Below are positions 9,398-18,802 of a DNA stretch of 64,000 bases, piece after piece; within the stretch, counting starts at the first letter, position 1, and every line of letters begins with the position of its first letter. Under the pieces are notes generated by a model. That model ran no database searches. It was not told where the DNA came from and worked only from the letters and a program-made list of their open reading frames with translations. Made by a program: the position numbers and the translations under genes. Source of the stretch: UBA1479 sp963972065 (lineage in GTDB: Bacteria > Pseudomonadota > Alphaproteobacteria > Rhodospirillales > Casp-alpha2). Where the stretch lies: NCBI GenBank assembly GCA_963972065.1, contig CAXAVJ010000001.1, forward strand, positions 1 through 64,000, written 5' to 3'.

Positions 9398-10390
9398 TCA
9401 AGGGTTCGCGGCACCGCCCGGATGTCGGAACAGGGCCAACAAGCCGCCCGTCGCCCCCGTGGCGAGGGCCAGGGCAGGCCACGGGCCGGCCCAGGGAACA
9501 AGGGCCGCCGCCGCAATCAGCAGGGTGTTAAGGCCTAAAATCAGGAACGACACCCGGGCATGGCTGCGCCCGCCCTTGGTGGCCTGCTGGTAGAAATGGT
9601 CGCGATGGGCCCGCCAGGGGGCTTCGCCCCGCAAGATCCGCCGTACCAGGGTCCATGTCGCGTCGGCCAGATAATAGGCGGGCAGGATGAACGCCGGCGC
9701 CCAGGCGCCGGCGGCCGCCATTTCCAGCAACAACCAGCCGATGAGAAAGCCGAGCGGCACACTGCCGACATCGCCCATGAAAACCTTGGCCGGATGCCAG
9801 TTCCAGATCAGGAAACCGGCGGCAGCGGCGGCCAGACAAAGCCCCAGTCCAGCCTGGCCCGGCGGCACCAAGCCAAGGCCCGCAAGGACAACGACCCCGA
9901 CCCCGATGCCCAGGCATTCGACGCCGGTGATGCCGTCGATGCCGTCCATGAAATTGAACAGGTTGATGAACCAGACCCAGCCCAGGCCGACGCCAATCAA
10001 CGCCACGGGCGCGGGAACGGCGTCCGGCAGCCAGCCTGCCAGGGCCGGGTTCAGGGACAGGATCCAGGCGACCGCGGCGACATGGCCTGCGAACCGAAGC
10101 CCCGTCGGCACGCGGCGAAAATCGTCGATCAGGGAAATCGCGGCCAGACCCAGAGCCGCCAGGGCAAGGGGCCAAAGACCGCTGCCGCCCAGCCACAGCC
10201 AGGCCGGGACCAAGGCGGCCACGATCAACAAGCCGCCGCCCACGGGGGTCGGACGGTGATGGCTGCTGCGTTCGTTGGGATGGTCGAGGAGACGAATGTG
10301 CTGAAGCAGGGCAATCAGCGGCTTCGTGCCGAGCGCGATGACGCCGAACACCAGGGCGGCGGTCAATGTGGTGTCGAAGATCAAAGCCAT
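9398..10390 (-). CDS. wbpL: Undecaprenyl-phosphate sugar-1-phosphate transferase (WecA/WbpL family)
   Basis: This polytopic membrane enzyme starts glycan assembly by moving a sugar phosphate from a UDP-sugar to undecaprenyl phosphate. The 330-residue protein is mostly hydrophobic helices. It has the family signatures LLDHPNERSSHHRPTPVGGG near residues 35-55, LIDDFR near 88-93, NLFNFMDGIDGITGVE near 145-160 and the metal-binding FMGDVGSVPLGF near 203-214. The neighbouring WbpM-type dehydratase suggests a FucNAc- or QuiNAc-type first sugar, as in the Pseudomonas O5 locus. It sits 79 bases upstream of the dehydratase. Confidence 0.92.
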   Translation of the reverse strand: MALIFDTTLTAALVFGVIALGTKPLIALLQHIRLLDHPNERSSHHRPTPVGGGLLIVAALVPAWLWLGGSGLWPLALAALGLAAISLIDDFRRVPTGLRFAGHVAAVAWILSLNPALAGWLPDAVPAPVALIGVGLGWVWFINLFNFMDGIDGITGVECLGIGVGVVVLAGLGLVPPGQAGLGLCLAAAAAGFLIWNWHPAKVFMGDVGSVPLGFLIGWLLLEMAAAGAWAPAFILPAYYLADATWTLVRRILRGEAPWRAHRDHFYQQATKGGRSHARVSFLILGLNTLLIAAAALVPWAGPWPALALATGATGGLLALFRHPGGAANP

Positions 10391-10398
10391 GGCGGAGT

Positions 10399-11592
10399 TT
10401 ACGCCTGGCCCGACGCGGGCGGAAGGGCGGGGCCGCCCAGCACCTCAGCGTACAGCCTCTGCACGGCGGCGGCGATCCTGTCCTGGGACAACCGGGCCTC
10501 CACATCCCGCCGCGCCGCGGCCCCGTACGACCGGCGCAGTCCGCCGTCGGCGGCCAGGCGGCCGATGGCATCGGCCAGGGCCTGTGGGTCCCGGGGCGGT
10601 ACCAGCAGGCCGTTCTCGCCGTCGCGGACCAGGGCACGACAGCCCGGCACGTCCGTCGCGATCAGGGGGCGGGCGCAGGCCGCGGCCTCCAGCAGGCTTT
10701 TCGGCAGGCCCTCACGGTAGGACGGCAGGACGGCGATATGGGCCCCCGCCCAGACGGCGGCGATGTCGTCCCGTTCGCCGGCCCACTCGACCAGACCTTC
10801 CGCGACCCAGGCGTCGATCTGGTCCTGTGTTACGGTCGTCGGGTTGCCGGGGTCGGGGGCGCCGACCAGGACCATGTGGATGTCGCATCCGCGATCCTTC
10901 AGTATCCTGGCCGCCTGGACGAATTCCTTGACCCCCTTGGTTTTCAGCAGCCGGCCCACCAAGACGGCGCGCAGGGGCGATGCGGGGGGGTCGGGCGTTA
11001 CCGGAAACTGGGCCAGATCGACCCCCGAACCCGGAATAAGATGCATATGGCCAGCCCGGCCGATGCCGCGCGCCGCGAGGAAACTATGGTCGTCTTCGTT
11101 CTGCACCAGCATGTGGACTTGTTTATGGCCGCACAGGCGGCGGAGCACCCCCATCAGCAGACCGCCCAGCAGGCGGCTTTTCAGGGATCGCTTTGCCCCA
11201 TCGTCGGTGAACAGGATGCCGAGCCCGGTGAAGGCGTTGATGACCGCGACACCGCGTGCGCAAAGCCGCGCCGCCAGGGTGCCATACAGGATCGGCTTGG
11301 CGGCGACGTTGTGGATCAGTTGGGGGCGAAAGCGGCGCAGGATGCAAATCAGGGCCGCGAGGTAGCGCAGATCGCCGATCGGGGACAGGCCGGCGCGTTC
11401 GACCGGCGTGTGAAACACCGTGATGCCGAGGGCGCGGATGGCGTCGGCATGGTCCGACACGCGTGTCGCCACGGCGACCTCCAGCCCCATGTCCAGGGCG
11501 GCCCGCGCCATGGGCAGGCGATGGCGCAGAAACGCCCAGTCCTCGGTCACGATGAACAACAGTCGCGGGCGCTGGGGCCGCATGTCCGGCAT
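10399..11592 (-). CDS. Glycosyltransferase, GT4 family
   Basis: This is a cytoplasmic GT-B-fold glycosyltransferase of 397 residues that probably adds an early sugar to the lipid-linked repeat unit. The N-terminal domain begins RPRLLFIVTEDWAFLRHRLPMA. The C-terminal donor domain contains VGRLLKTKGVKEFV and the EX7E-type segment EGLPKSLLEAAACARPLIATD, followed by GENGLLVPP. The ATG at 11592 (MPDMRP) lies 26 bases after the stop of the dehydrogenase gene; a second ATG is three codons in. It ends eight bases before the WbpL-like gene. Donor and acceptor cannot be read from the sequence. Confidence 0.88.
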   Translation of the reverse strand: MPDMRPQRPRLLFIVTEDWAFLRHRLPMARAALDMGLEVAVATRVSDHADAIRALGITVFHTPVERAGLSPIGDLRYLAALICILRRFRPQLIHNVAAKPILYGTLAARLCARGVAVINAFTGLGILFTDDGAKRSLKSRLLGGLLMGVLRRLCGHKQVHMLVQNEDDHSFLAARGIGRAGHMHLIPGSGVDLAQFPVTPDPPASPLRAVLVGRLLKTKGVKEFVQAARILKDRGCDIHMVLVGAPDPGNPTTVTQDQIDAWVAEGLVEWAGERDDIAAVWAGAHIAVLPSYREGLPKSLLEAAACARPLIATDVPGCRALVRDGENGLLVPPRDPQALADAIGRLAADGGLRRSYGAAARRDVEARLSQDRIAAAVQRLYAEVLGGPALPPASGQA

Positions 11593-11617
11593 GGCGATCA
11601 GCCGGCCCCGCCCGCCG

Positions 11618-12904
11618 TCACAGCCGCCACAGCTCGACCGTGGACGGGCGGCCGTCCCGCGCCAGCCGTGCGCGGACGTCGACGACCAGGCCGTCGTCGG
11701 CGGCAAGAAGTCCGGCGATCCAATCCCAGCCCCTTGCCAGATAGGCCTCATGCGGGACGGCCAGAATCACGGCGTCCGCTTGGCCAAGGGCATCATCCGC
11801 CGCCAATTCCACGCCGAATTCGTGTTTGACTTCCGCACGGTCGGCCATCGGATCGTGCAGCGTCACGTCGGCGCCGAAGCGTTCCAGCTCGTGCGCGATG
11901 TCGATCACCTTGGTGTTGCGCACGTCGGGCACGTTCTCTTTGAACGTCAGACCCAGGATGGTCACGCGAAACGACTTGATGCCGCCTCTCTTGGACAGGC
12001 GACGCATGGTTTCGCGGGCGATGAAGGGGCCCATCTCGTCATTGATGCGGCGTCCGGCCAGGATGACCTCGGGCCGGTAGCCGGCCATTTCGGCGCGATG
12101 GGTCAGATAGTAGGGATCGACCCCGATGCAGTGCCCGCCGACCAGACCCGGCGTGAACGGCAGGAAATTCCACTTTGTGCCGGCGGCGGCCAGAACATCG
12201 GAGGTGTCGATGTCCAGGCGGTCGAAGATCAGGGCCAGTTCATTCATCAGCGCGATGTTCAGGTCACGCTGGGTGTTCTCGATCACCTTTGCGGCCTCGG
12301 CGGTCTTGATGGTGGGTGCCATGTGGACGCCCGCCGTGACGACGGCGCCGTAGGTCTCGGCGACGATGCCGGCGGTTTCCGCGTCGCAGCCCGACACGAC
12401 CTTCTTGATGGTCTCGAACCGGTGTTCACGGTCGCCCGGGTTGATGCGTTCCGGCGAATAGCCCACGAAGAAATCGCGGCCGTAGGCCAGGCCCGAGCGT
12501 TCCGCCAGGATCGGCACGCATTCTTCTTCCGTCGCGCCGGGGTAGACTGTCGATTCATAAACGACGATATCGCCCTTCTTAAGGACAGCGCCCAGCGTTT
12601 CCGTCGCGGCCGTCAGCGGCCCCAGGTCCGGTCGCCGAAGGCCATCAATCGGCGTCGGCACGGTGACGATGTGAAAATCGGCCTTGGCCAGATCCGCCGG
12701 GTTGTCGGTGAAGGTCAGGCCGGCGGCCTGAAGGTCGGCGGCGGTGACTTCGTGCGTGCGGTCGTGGCCGGCGCGGAGCTCGTCCAGCCGCGGGGTCGAG
12801 ATGTCGAAGGCCACGACGGAAAACCCGGCGCGCCCGAAGGCGACGGCGACGGGCAAGCCGACATAGCCGAGACCGATTACGGAAATGCTGCGTTGAACTG
12901 TCAT
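11618..12904 (-). CDS. wbpA: UDP-N-acetylglucosamine 6-dehydrogenase (WbpA type)
   Basis: The enzyme oxidises C6 of a UDP-HexNAc to the uronic acid using NAD. The 428-residue protein has the N-terminal Rossmann motif GLGYVGLPVAVAFG, a central helical domain, and the catalytic cysteine in GGHCIGVDPYY near residue 261. A C-terminal domain carries GLTFKENVPDVRN. It resembles the WbpA/TviB group more than UDP-glucose dehydrogenases. With the fused WbpB-WbpD, WbpE and WbpI genes nearby, it most likely performs the first step of UDP-ManNAc3NAcA synthesis. It is divergently arranged with the glycosyltransferase at 13023. Confidence 0.9.
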   Translation of the reverse strand: MTVQRSISVIGLGYVGLPVAVAFGRAGFSVVAFDISTPRLDELRAGHDRTHEVTAADLQAAGLTFTDNPADLAKADFHIVTVPTPIDGLRRPDLGPLTAATETLGAVLKKGDIVVYESTVYPGATEEECVPILAERSGLAYGRDFFVGYSPERINPGDREHRFETIKKVVSGCDAETAGIVAETYGAVVTAGVHMAPTIKTAEAAKVIENTQRDLNIALMNELALIFDRLDIDTSDVLAAAGTKWNFLPFTPGLVGGHCIGVDPYYLTHRAEMAGYRPEVILAGRRINDEMGPFIARETMRRLSKRGGIKSFRVTILGLTFKENVPDVRNTKVIDIAHELERFGADVTLHDPMADRAEVKHEFGVELAADDALGQADAVILAVPHEAYLARGWDWIAGLLAADDGLVVDVRARLARDGRPSTVELWRL

Positions 12905-13022
12905 ATCTTGGCTCTTAGCCCAATCCGGGCGGTTATAACAACTAGGTTCCGCATCGCGCGGCTAACGCATAAGATCGCCGCGCACCGCCGACCGCCCGAC
13001 CCCGAACGACCGGACCTTGAAT
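12905..13022. promoter_or_regulatory. Divergent intergenic region between wbpA and a plus-strand glycosyltransferase
   Basis: These 118 bases separate two genes transcribed away from each other, so promoters for both are expected here. An AT-rich palindrome, GTTATAAC (near 12932-12939), could serve as a -10 element, but no convincing -35 box was recognised on either strand. It is the only divergent junction inside the locus. Confidence 0.35.
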
Positions 13023-13949
13023 ATGCCCAACGGTTCCAAGACCGCGATTGTCATTTCTTCGGACGCCAATTACTTCGATCTTCTCATGGGAACCGTGCGT
13101 TCCCTGCGGGACCGGGCGCCGGAATTGGATGCCGATCTCTGCATTCTCGATGTCGGGCTGACGGCGAATCAGGTCGTGGCCCTGAAGGATATAGCGGCCT
13201 CGGTGGTGACCGTCGGTTGGGATTTGGACTTTCCCGGCCGCGACCGCACGCCGGGATATTTCAAGGCGATGGTGTCCAGGCCCTGCCTGCCGGCCCACTT
13301 TCCCGGCTACGACACCTACATGTGGATCGATTCCGACGCCTGGGTGCAGGACGCGTCGGTCATATCGCTGTTTCTCGACGCCGCCGCCGACGGTGCGCTC
13401 GCCATCGTGCCGGAAATCGACCGCGGGTATGTCGCCCATTACAAGCGGCCCCGGCCCTATTGGCGGCGGCCCAGCCACCGCATGTACCGCTGGGCCTATG
13501 GCTGGAAGGTGGCCGACCGTCTGGGCCGCAATCCGATCCTCAATTCCGGCGCCTTCGCACTGCGCGGCGACGCGCCCCATTGGCAGCTGTGGCAGGCGGC
13601 GCTCAAGGCCGCGTTATGCCGCTGGCGCCTTCGGCCCGGCATCCGTGATCTCTATGGCCGGATTTCCGAACAGACGGCGCTTAACTACGTGGTGTTCGGC
13701 GACAAGGCGCCGGCGACCTTCCTGCCGGCCTACTGCAATTGGCTGTGCGGCCATGGGACGTTGAAGTTCGATCCCGTCCGCCGCCTGTTCGTGGAACCCC
13801 ATGCACCGCATCAGCCCCTCGGCATCGTGCATTTGGCAGGCGATGGCGTGCAAAACAGGGTGTTTGACATCGTGCAGACCGATGGCGGCAGTATTTCCAC
13901 CGGGCTTAAGTATCCGGAAGTTGCACCGCTGATCGCGCCGTCCGGTTAG
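13023..13949 (+). CDS. Glycosyltransferase-like protein with a DxD-type motif
   Basis: This 308-residue protein looks like a GT-A-fold transferase, reminiscent of GT8. It begins KTAIVISSDANYFDLLMGTVRSLRD and has a likely metal/nucleotide motif in YMWIDSDAWVQD near residues 99-110. NPILNSGAFALRG near residue 173 is a typical acceptor-side loop. The ATG at 13023 is preferred over a TTG six bases earlier. It is the only plus-strand gene inside the polysaccharide region. Its TAG stop shares bases with the TAA stop of the convergent wzy-like gene. Substrate is unknown. Confidence 0.72.
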   Translation: MPNGSKTAIVISSDANYFDLLMGTVRSLRDRAPELDADLCILDVGLTANQVVALKDIAASVVTVGWDLDFPGRDRTPGYFKAMVSRPCLPAHFPGYDTYMWIDSDAWVQDASVISLFLDAAADGALAIVPEIDRGYVAHYKRPRPYWRRPSHRMYRWAYGWKVADRLGRNPILNSGAFALRGDAPHWQLWQAALKAALCRWRLRPGIRDLYGRISEQTALNYVVFGDKAPATFLPAYCNWLCGHGTLKFDPVRRLFVEPHAPHQPLGIVHLAGDGVQNRVFDIVQTDGGSISTGLKYPEVAPLIAPSG

Positions 13950-15310
13950 GCGCCGCGCCGCCGCCAGGCCGCCCACAGGGCCAGGACCGCGATCAAGACT
14001 GTTCCGGCGATCAGCCCGAAGCCCGATTGCAGGGCCGCATAGGGGTCTGCGTAGAGCAGCCGGAACGGCAGATAGAACAGCCAGGCCGCGCGCAGCGTCT
14101 GCCCGAGCCAGCCCGAACTCTCCGTCAACCATCCGTCGAATAGCGCCAGGAGCGCGCCGAACGCGGCGAAGGTGATCAACACACCGAGCGTTCCCAAGCT
14201 GTAATAGCCGAACGAAAACAGATCGACTGGAATCCAGGGAAGCAGCTTCACCTGTAGGCTCAAAATCATCGGTGGTAACGTTTCGACACCGGAGAAATTG
14301 GGCAGCATGTAGGCTAGGCCCAGGGGAAGATCGATAAAATAGCGGAAACCGATGATCTCGGGCACAACAGTCAGGGTATGTGCCGAAACGATGTGTGGGA
14401 AGCCAAAGTCAGCCAACGCAAAAACAATATGATCATTCAGGGCGCGTTGCATATTGGACAGGATGGTAATGATTTCGCCAAGTGGGTCGTGACTGAAGGA
14501 ATGCGATGTATTCAAAACGATCAACGCTGCCGCACCGACAACGGCGAAGGCAAAAATGGCGTGCCCTTTTGATTTGGCGAGAAAGCCCAGAGCTAAGACC
14601 GGGATAAAAATAAAGGCGCCCAGTTCCAGGCGACCGCCGACGTGGAGAATGCGCACGAGGGCCACGAACCATACGGCTGCTGCGAATGTTATGACCAAGT
14701 ATTTCCGCCACCCCGGCAATCGGAGGGCGCCGGAAATCAGGATCAAAAAAGCCGTTAATCCGACCTGCGCCAGGACTTGAAGATACCCCCACTTCACAGT
14801 GATGTTGCCAGTGCGCACATGGATTCCGTTGTCGACTAGGTTTCGCAGGCCGGTGAATTGCGATGCGTATACGGCCATTGCCACTGTTGCCGCGATCCCG
14901 AGACCGAAGCCAATTATCAACAACCAGGATCGCGGCAGTTCGGCACTGATGAGCGGCGGGACAGGTGCGCGCCGCATCAAAAAATAGCCTACCAACATTG
15001 AACCATAGGCACCGAACAGGATGATGCCGGCATTGACGAACGCGCCTTCTGGAAGATTCAAGTGATCCGCGAGATCGATCAGGTACAGCCGAATGCCCCA
15101 GGGGTTCGGGTCGGCCGCACCGCGTGAGCCCATTTCCCAGGGGGTTCCCGGCAAAAACCATAAGAGGAACGCCGGCAGGCAATAGCCCGCGGCGATCAGC
15201 GCGTGGGCGGCGGTCAGGAAGGTAAACCGCCGGACCCGGCGGAAGTGCAGAATCTCCACCGCCGCCATCAATGCCATCAGGGCGCCGCTCAGGGTCAGAA
15301 TGAAGATCAC
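13946..15310 (-). CDS. wzy: Probable O-antigen polymerase (Wzy-like membrane protein)
   Basis: The 454-residue protein is almost entirely hydrophobic, with about 11-12 predicted membrane helices and a larger loop near residues 290-350. Wzy proteins have little sequence conservation, so the call rests on topology, size and the gene lying next to the Wzx flippase. It would join repeat units at the periplasmic face of the inner membrane. The GTG start at 15310 overlaps the stop of the flippase gene (GTGA), showing translational coupling. The 3' end overlaps the convergent glycosyltransferase stop codon. Confidence 0.78.
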   Translation of the reverse strand: MIFILTLSGALMALMAAVEILHFRRVRRFTFLTAAHALIAAGYCLPAFLLWFLPGTPWEMGSRGAADPNPWGIRLYLIDLADHLNLPEGAFVNAGIILFGAYGSMLVGYFLMRRAPVPPLISAELPRSWLLIIGFGLGIAATVAMAVYASQFTGLRNLVDNGIHVRTGNITVKWGYLQVLAQVGLTAFLILISGALRLPGWRKYLVITFAAAVWFVALVRILHVGGRLELGAFIFIPVLALGFLAKSKGHAIFAFAVVGAAALIVLNTSHSFSHDPLGEIITILSNMQRALNDHIVFALADFGFPHIVSAHTLTVVPEIIGFRYFIDLPLGLAYMLPNFSGVETLPPMILSLQVKLLPWIPVDLFSFGYYSLGTLGVLITFAAFGALLALFDGWLTESSGWLGQTLRAAWLFYLPFRLLYADPYAALQSGFGLIAGTVLIAVLALWAAWRRRGA

Positions 15311-16638
15311 GGCGCAATCCTGTCCGGTGGCGCGGGCCGCGCCCAGGGAAGTATCCCCGTGCGGCGGTTGACGATGAATGCCGACAGAGCGGCGCGGAAC
15401 ACCATGGCCACCCCCGTCGCGACGGCGGCACCTTCGATGCCGAGGAGGGGAATAAGGATCAAGTTGAGGATCAGGTTGATGCCCAACGTTAGTGCGGATA
15501 CCACGGCATTCGCGCGTTCAAACGGGCCGACCAGAAAGAACATCTCGACGGCCCCCATGGCGGAATAGGCAAAATATGCCAGGGCAAGGATTACGATGAC
15601 CCCTCCGCCGGGCAGGAAGTCTGTGCCGAACAAGCCGAGGATCAGGGAGCGCCCCGGCAGGATCGCCGCCAGCATCGCCGCGCAGGCCACAATCGACAAT
15701 AGCGTCGCCACATTCATGCGGCTCTGAAGCTCGGCGGTCTTGCCTTCGGCGAACAGCTTGGCCGCCATTGGGCCGAACCGGGCGCGCACGGCAACCACCG
15801 GAAAAATCGCCAGCAGCGCGACCTTGGCAGCGGGGGCATATAGCCCCGCCTGCTCCGTGCCCAGGATATGACCGATCATCAGGATATCCATCTGCGTCAG
15901 CAGGATGGTCAGGCCGGTGACAAGGACATAAGGCAGGCTGACCTTCAACCAGTCCCGCCACGGCGGCACGGGGCCAACCTCGGCTGCCGGTTCAGCCAGT
16001 ATGCCGGACCGCGCATAGGCCATGAGAACGATCAGTATGCCCAGACTGACGCACAGGTTCACCGCCATCACCGCCACCGCATCAAGCGCCATGGTCTGGG
16101 CCAGGGCAAAAACGGCCGCCAGTAAAGCGAGAGGGCGGGCAACCTCGAACACCAGAGTCGATTGAACCACGCGCTCAAGACCTTGCAATACGGCCGCCCG
16201 TTGCTGGATCAAGGCCATCACCACGGTCAGTGCCAAGGCGCCGTACAGGGTGCCGCGCATTTCCTCGGCCGTTTGCGGCAGCGTCCAGGTAACAGCCGCC
16301 CAACCGACGACCACGACGAACGCCCCCAAAGTGAGGATAACCCGGTTGGAGAATCCGACGACTGCCGTCATGGCCGCGCGGTTGCCTTGCGCCCGGTACT
16401 CGGCGATGAACCGGACCATGGACAGGTTCATACCCGCCTGGATGAGGATGAACAGGATGCTCAGCCAGGACAGAGCGAAGACGTAAGTGCCGTAGGATGC
16501 GACGCCGAGCCAACGGGCGAACAGCACGTGCGACACAAAGGCCAAGCCGGCGCCGGCCACATTGACGGCGAGAATTTTCGCGCCATCGACGAACAGAAGG
16601 TCACGCGTCAAGGCGCGGATTGCCGGGGCAAGGCGCAT
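15307..16638 (-). CDS. wzx: Polysaccharide repeat-unit flippase (Wzx, MOP superfamily)
   Basis: The 443-residue protein has about 12-14 membrane helices and the N-terminal signature of polysaccharide flippases (ILAVNVAGAGLAFVSHVLFARWLG, residues about 20-45). GTEQAGLYAPAAKVA lies near residue 255, a typical position in the family. It would move the undecaprenyl-linked repeat unit across the inner membrane before polymerisation by the adjacent Wzy. The ATG at 16638 overlaps the stop of the upstream glycosyltransferase by one base (TGATG). A longer reading from 16836 was not used because it would run back through that gene. Confidence 0.9.
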   Translation of the reverse strand: MRLAPAIRALTRDLLFVDGAKILAVNVAGAGLAFVSHVLFARWLGVASYGTYVFALSWLSILFILIQAGMNLSMVRFIAEYRAQGNRAAMTAVVGFSNRVILTLGAFVVVVGWAAVTWTLPQTAEEMRGTLYGALALTVVMALIQQRAAVLQGLERVVQSTLVFEVARPLALLAAVFALAQTMALDAVAVMAVNLCVSLGILIVLMAYARSGILAEPAAEVGPVPPWRDWLKVSLPYVLVTGLTILLTQMDILMIGHILGTEQAGLYAPAAKVALLAIFPVVAVRARFGPMAAKLFAEGKTAELQSRMNVATLLSIVACAAMLAAILPGRSLILGLFGTDFLPGGGVIVILALAYFAYSAMGAVEMFFLVGPFERANAVVSALTLGINLILNLILIPLLGIEGAAVATGVAMVFRAALSAFIVNRRTGILPWARPAPPDRIAP

Positions 16639-17753
16639 CAAATTCCGGGAACTCGGTCCGTCAGACGCATCAGGACGTCCTGGGTCGCGCCCGCGCGGAT
16701 GTCCCAGGAATGGGCGGCGACGATGGCGTCGCGGCCCCGGGCCCCCATGGCCTTTACGCTTGCCGGATCCGCAGCCAGGTCGGCGACGGCGCGGGCCAGG
16801 GCATCCGGGTCTTCGGCCGGCACGGCCAGGCCGCAATCGTTGTCGCGCACCAGATCGGCCTGTCCCGGAAAGTCGGACACCACGGCCGGTACACCGCAGG
16901 ACAGGGTCTCGAACACCTTGAGCGGATAAAGCCCCGTGCCCGTGCGGTCGCCCAGATTGTTCTTCGGCACCAGGCCGCAGATGCTTCTGGCGACGATGCC
17001 CGGCAGCACACGGTAAGGCTGACGCCCGAGGTCGCGGATGCCCGGGTCCGCCGCCGCCGCCGCCTCGACCACCGGGCGTTCGGGCCCGTCGCCGACGATC
17101 ACCAGATCGACACCCGAAGGCCAGGCCGGGGATTGCTTCGCGGCCAACAGCGTGGGAATGCCCTGCCAGCGGGCCAGCCCGCCGAAGAACACGGCGTAGC
17201 GTTCCGGCAGATCGACGTCACAGGGGGCGTCCGGATGGAACAAGTCCGTATTGGCGCCGTTGGGCACCACATCGACCGGCGTCGCCACACCTTGGTCGCG
17301 GACCCAGTCGGCAAGCTGCGGCGTTACCGTGATCAGGCGGTCGGCCCATTGGAACTGCTTGCGCCACATCCATTTAATGATGCCGGCCAAGGGCCGCGCC
17401 CAGGCATAGGCAATGGCGACGTCTTCATAAGGGCCGTTGATTTCGTGCACGATGGGCGCAGCGCGCAGCCGCGCCCAAAGCGACGCCGGAAAGGCCAGGA
17501 AGTGGGATCGAACGTAGACCGATTGTCCTTCCTCGAAGGCCCGCATCACCCGCCATTGCAGGCAGAGATATTCCATCATCCGCCGCGCCAGGCCGGGCCG
17601 TTTCCAGTGACCGGAATAGGACGGTACGAACAAATCGACGGTCCAGCCCCGGCGCTGCAGCCCGCCCACGATCTCGTGGATATGGGCATAGGAGGCCTGC
17701 CCCTCGCGGGGGGCTTCCAGGGCGAGATAGAGAAGATGCTTGCGCGCGGTCAC
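16638..17753 (-). CDS. Glycosyltransferase, GT4 family
   Basis: This is a GT-B glycosyltransferase of 371 residues. Its N-terminal domain starts KHLLYLALEAPREGQASYAHIHEI. The C-terminal donor domain shows YAVFFGGLARWQGI, VDLVIVGDGPE, and the catalytic/donor segment LYPLKVFETLSCGVPAVVSD near residues 275-295. The GTG at 17753 overlaps the stop of the WbpI-like gene (GTGA). It lies between wzx and the ManNAc3NAcA synthesis genes and may add that sugar, as WbpH does in Pseudomonas; that assignment is only positional. Confidence 0.87.
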   Translation of the reverse strand: MTARKHLLYLALEAPREGQASYAHIHEIVGGLQRRGWTVDLFVPSYSGHWKRPGLARRMMEYLCLQWRVMRAFEEGQSVYVRSHFLAFPASLWARLRAAPIVHEINGPYEDVAIAYAWARPLAGIIKWMWRKQFQWADRLITVTPQLADWVRDQGVATPVDVVPNGANTDLFHPDAPCDVDLPERYAVFFGGLARWQGIPTLLAAKQSPAWPSGVDLVIVGDGPERPVVEAAAAADPGIRDLGRQPYRVLPGIVARSICGLVPKNNLGDRTGTGLYPLKVFETLSCGVPAVVSDFPGQADLVRDNDCGLAVPAEDPDALARAVADLAADPASVKAMGARGRDAIVAAHSWDIRAGATQDVLMRLTDRVPGI

Positions 17754-18802
17754 GCCGTGCCACCGTCCTTGGCCAGATAGGCGGTGATTGCCTGGGCGAT
17801 GCGCTGCGCCGCGTTGCCGTCGCCGTAGGCGTCGATGTCGCGGCGCGGTGTGTCCGTCTCCGGCGATTGCCACAGGCGGTTCCATCCGGCGTCGACGGTC
17901 TCGGTCCATTCCGTTTCGTCGCGCAGGGTGATGCAGGGCACGCGGTGGAAATAGGCTTCCTTCTGCAGGCCGCCGGAATCGGTCAGCACGCCCGCACTCG
18001 CCTTCACCAGATGCGTCATCTCGAGGTAGCCGAGCGGCGCCGTCACGGTGATGCCGTCGAGGGTCAGGCCGGCCCGCTGGAGGGCCGCCTTGGTCCGGGG
18101 ATGTAGCGGCAGGACGACCGTGCCCGGCCGCGCCTTGAGGAATTCGATAACCTTGGCCAACTGCGTATCGTCGTCCGTGTTCTCGGCCCGGTGCACGGTC
18201 GCGACTTCGTACTGGCCGGGGGTCAGGCCGAGGCGCTGGACGACGTCCGAACCTTCCGGTCGTTCGGCGGCGGCGAGGGCGGCGTCGAACATCACGTCGC
18301 CGACCAGCATGACGCCGGCGGAAATACCTTCCTTGGCCAAATGAGAGACCGCCTGCGGCGTCGGGCAGAACAGCAGCGCCGCCAGATGATCGGCGACGCG
18401 GCGGTTGATTTCTTCCGGCTGGGTGCGGCGGAACGACCGCAGGCCAGCCTCGACATGGAACACGGGAATGTCCAACTTCGCCGCGACCAATGCGGCGGCC
18501 AGGGTCGAATTGGTGTCGCCGTAAATAAGAAGTCCGTCGGGCCGGTCGGCGGTCAGAACAGGTTCCAGCGCGATCAGCATGCGCCCGGTCATATCGCCGT
18601 GGCCGCCGCCGCTGATGCCCAGGTTGTGATCGGGCGTCGACAGGCCAAGCTCACGGAAGAACACGTCGGACATGCCGTCGTCGAAATGCTGACCCGTGTG
18701 GATCAGGGTTTCCTCGATGCCCGCGTCCCGGAAGGCGCGCGACACAGGTCCGGCCTTGATGAACTGGGGGCGCGCCCCGACGACGGTTGCGATGCGGGTC
18801 AC
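17750..18802 (-). CDS. wbpI: UDP-sugar 2-epimerase (WbpI/WecB family)
   Basis: The protein is a GT-B-like non-hydrolysing epimerase of 350 residues. Signatures include VVGARPQFIKAGPVSRAF at the start, LIHTGQHFDDGMSDVFF, HVEAGLRSF near residue 113, TVHRAENTDD near 209 and the C-terminal DSGGLQKEAYF with DETEW. The context with WbpA, WbpB-D and WbpE points to epimerisation of UDP-GlcNAc3NAcA to UDP-ManNAc3NAcA (WbpI activity) rather than of UDP-GlcNAc. The ATG overlaps the next gene upstream by four bases. WecB activity on UDP-GlcNAc remains possible. Confidence 0.9.
   Translation of the reverse strand: MTRIATVVGARPQFIKAGPVSRAFRDAGIEETLIHTGQHFDDGMSDVFFRELGLSTPDHNLGISGGGHGDMTGRMLIALEPVLTADRPDGLLIYGDTNSTLAAALVAAKLDIPVFHVEAGLRSFRRTQPEEINRRVADHLAALLFCPTPQAVSHLAKEGISAGVMLVGDVMFDAALAAAERPEGSDVVQRLGLTPGQYEVATVHRAENTDDDTQLAKVIEFLKARPGTVVLPLHPRTKAALQRAGLTLDGITVTAPLGYLEMTHLVKASAGVLTDSGGLQKEAYFHRVPCITLRDETEWTETVDAGWNRLWQSPETDTPRRDIDAYGDGNAAQRIAQAITAYLAKDGGTA

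Noticed and set aside
11420..13648. A 742-codon plus-strand open frame across wbpA and the intergenic region
   Set aside because: It overlaps wbpA on the opposite strand and the glycosyltransferase at 13023 in another frame, both of which have clear family motifs.
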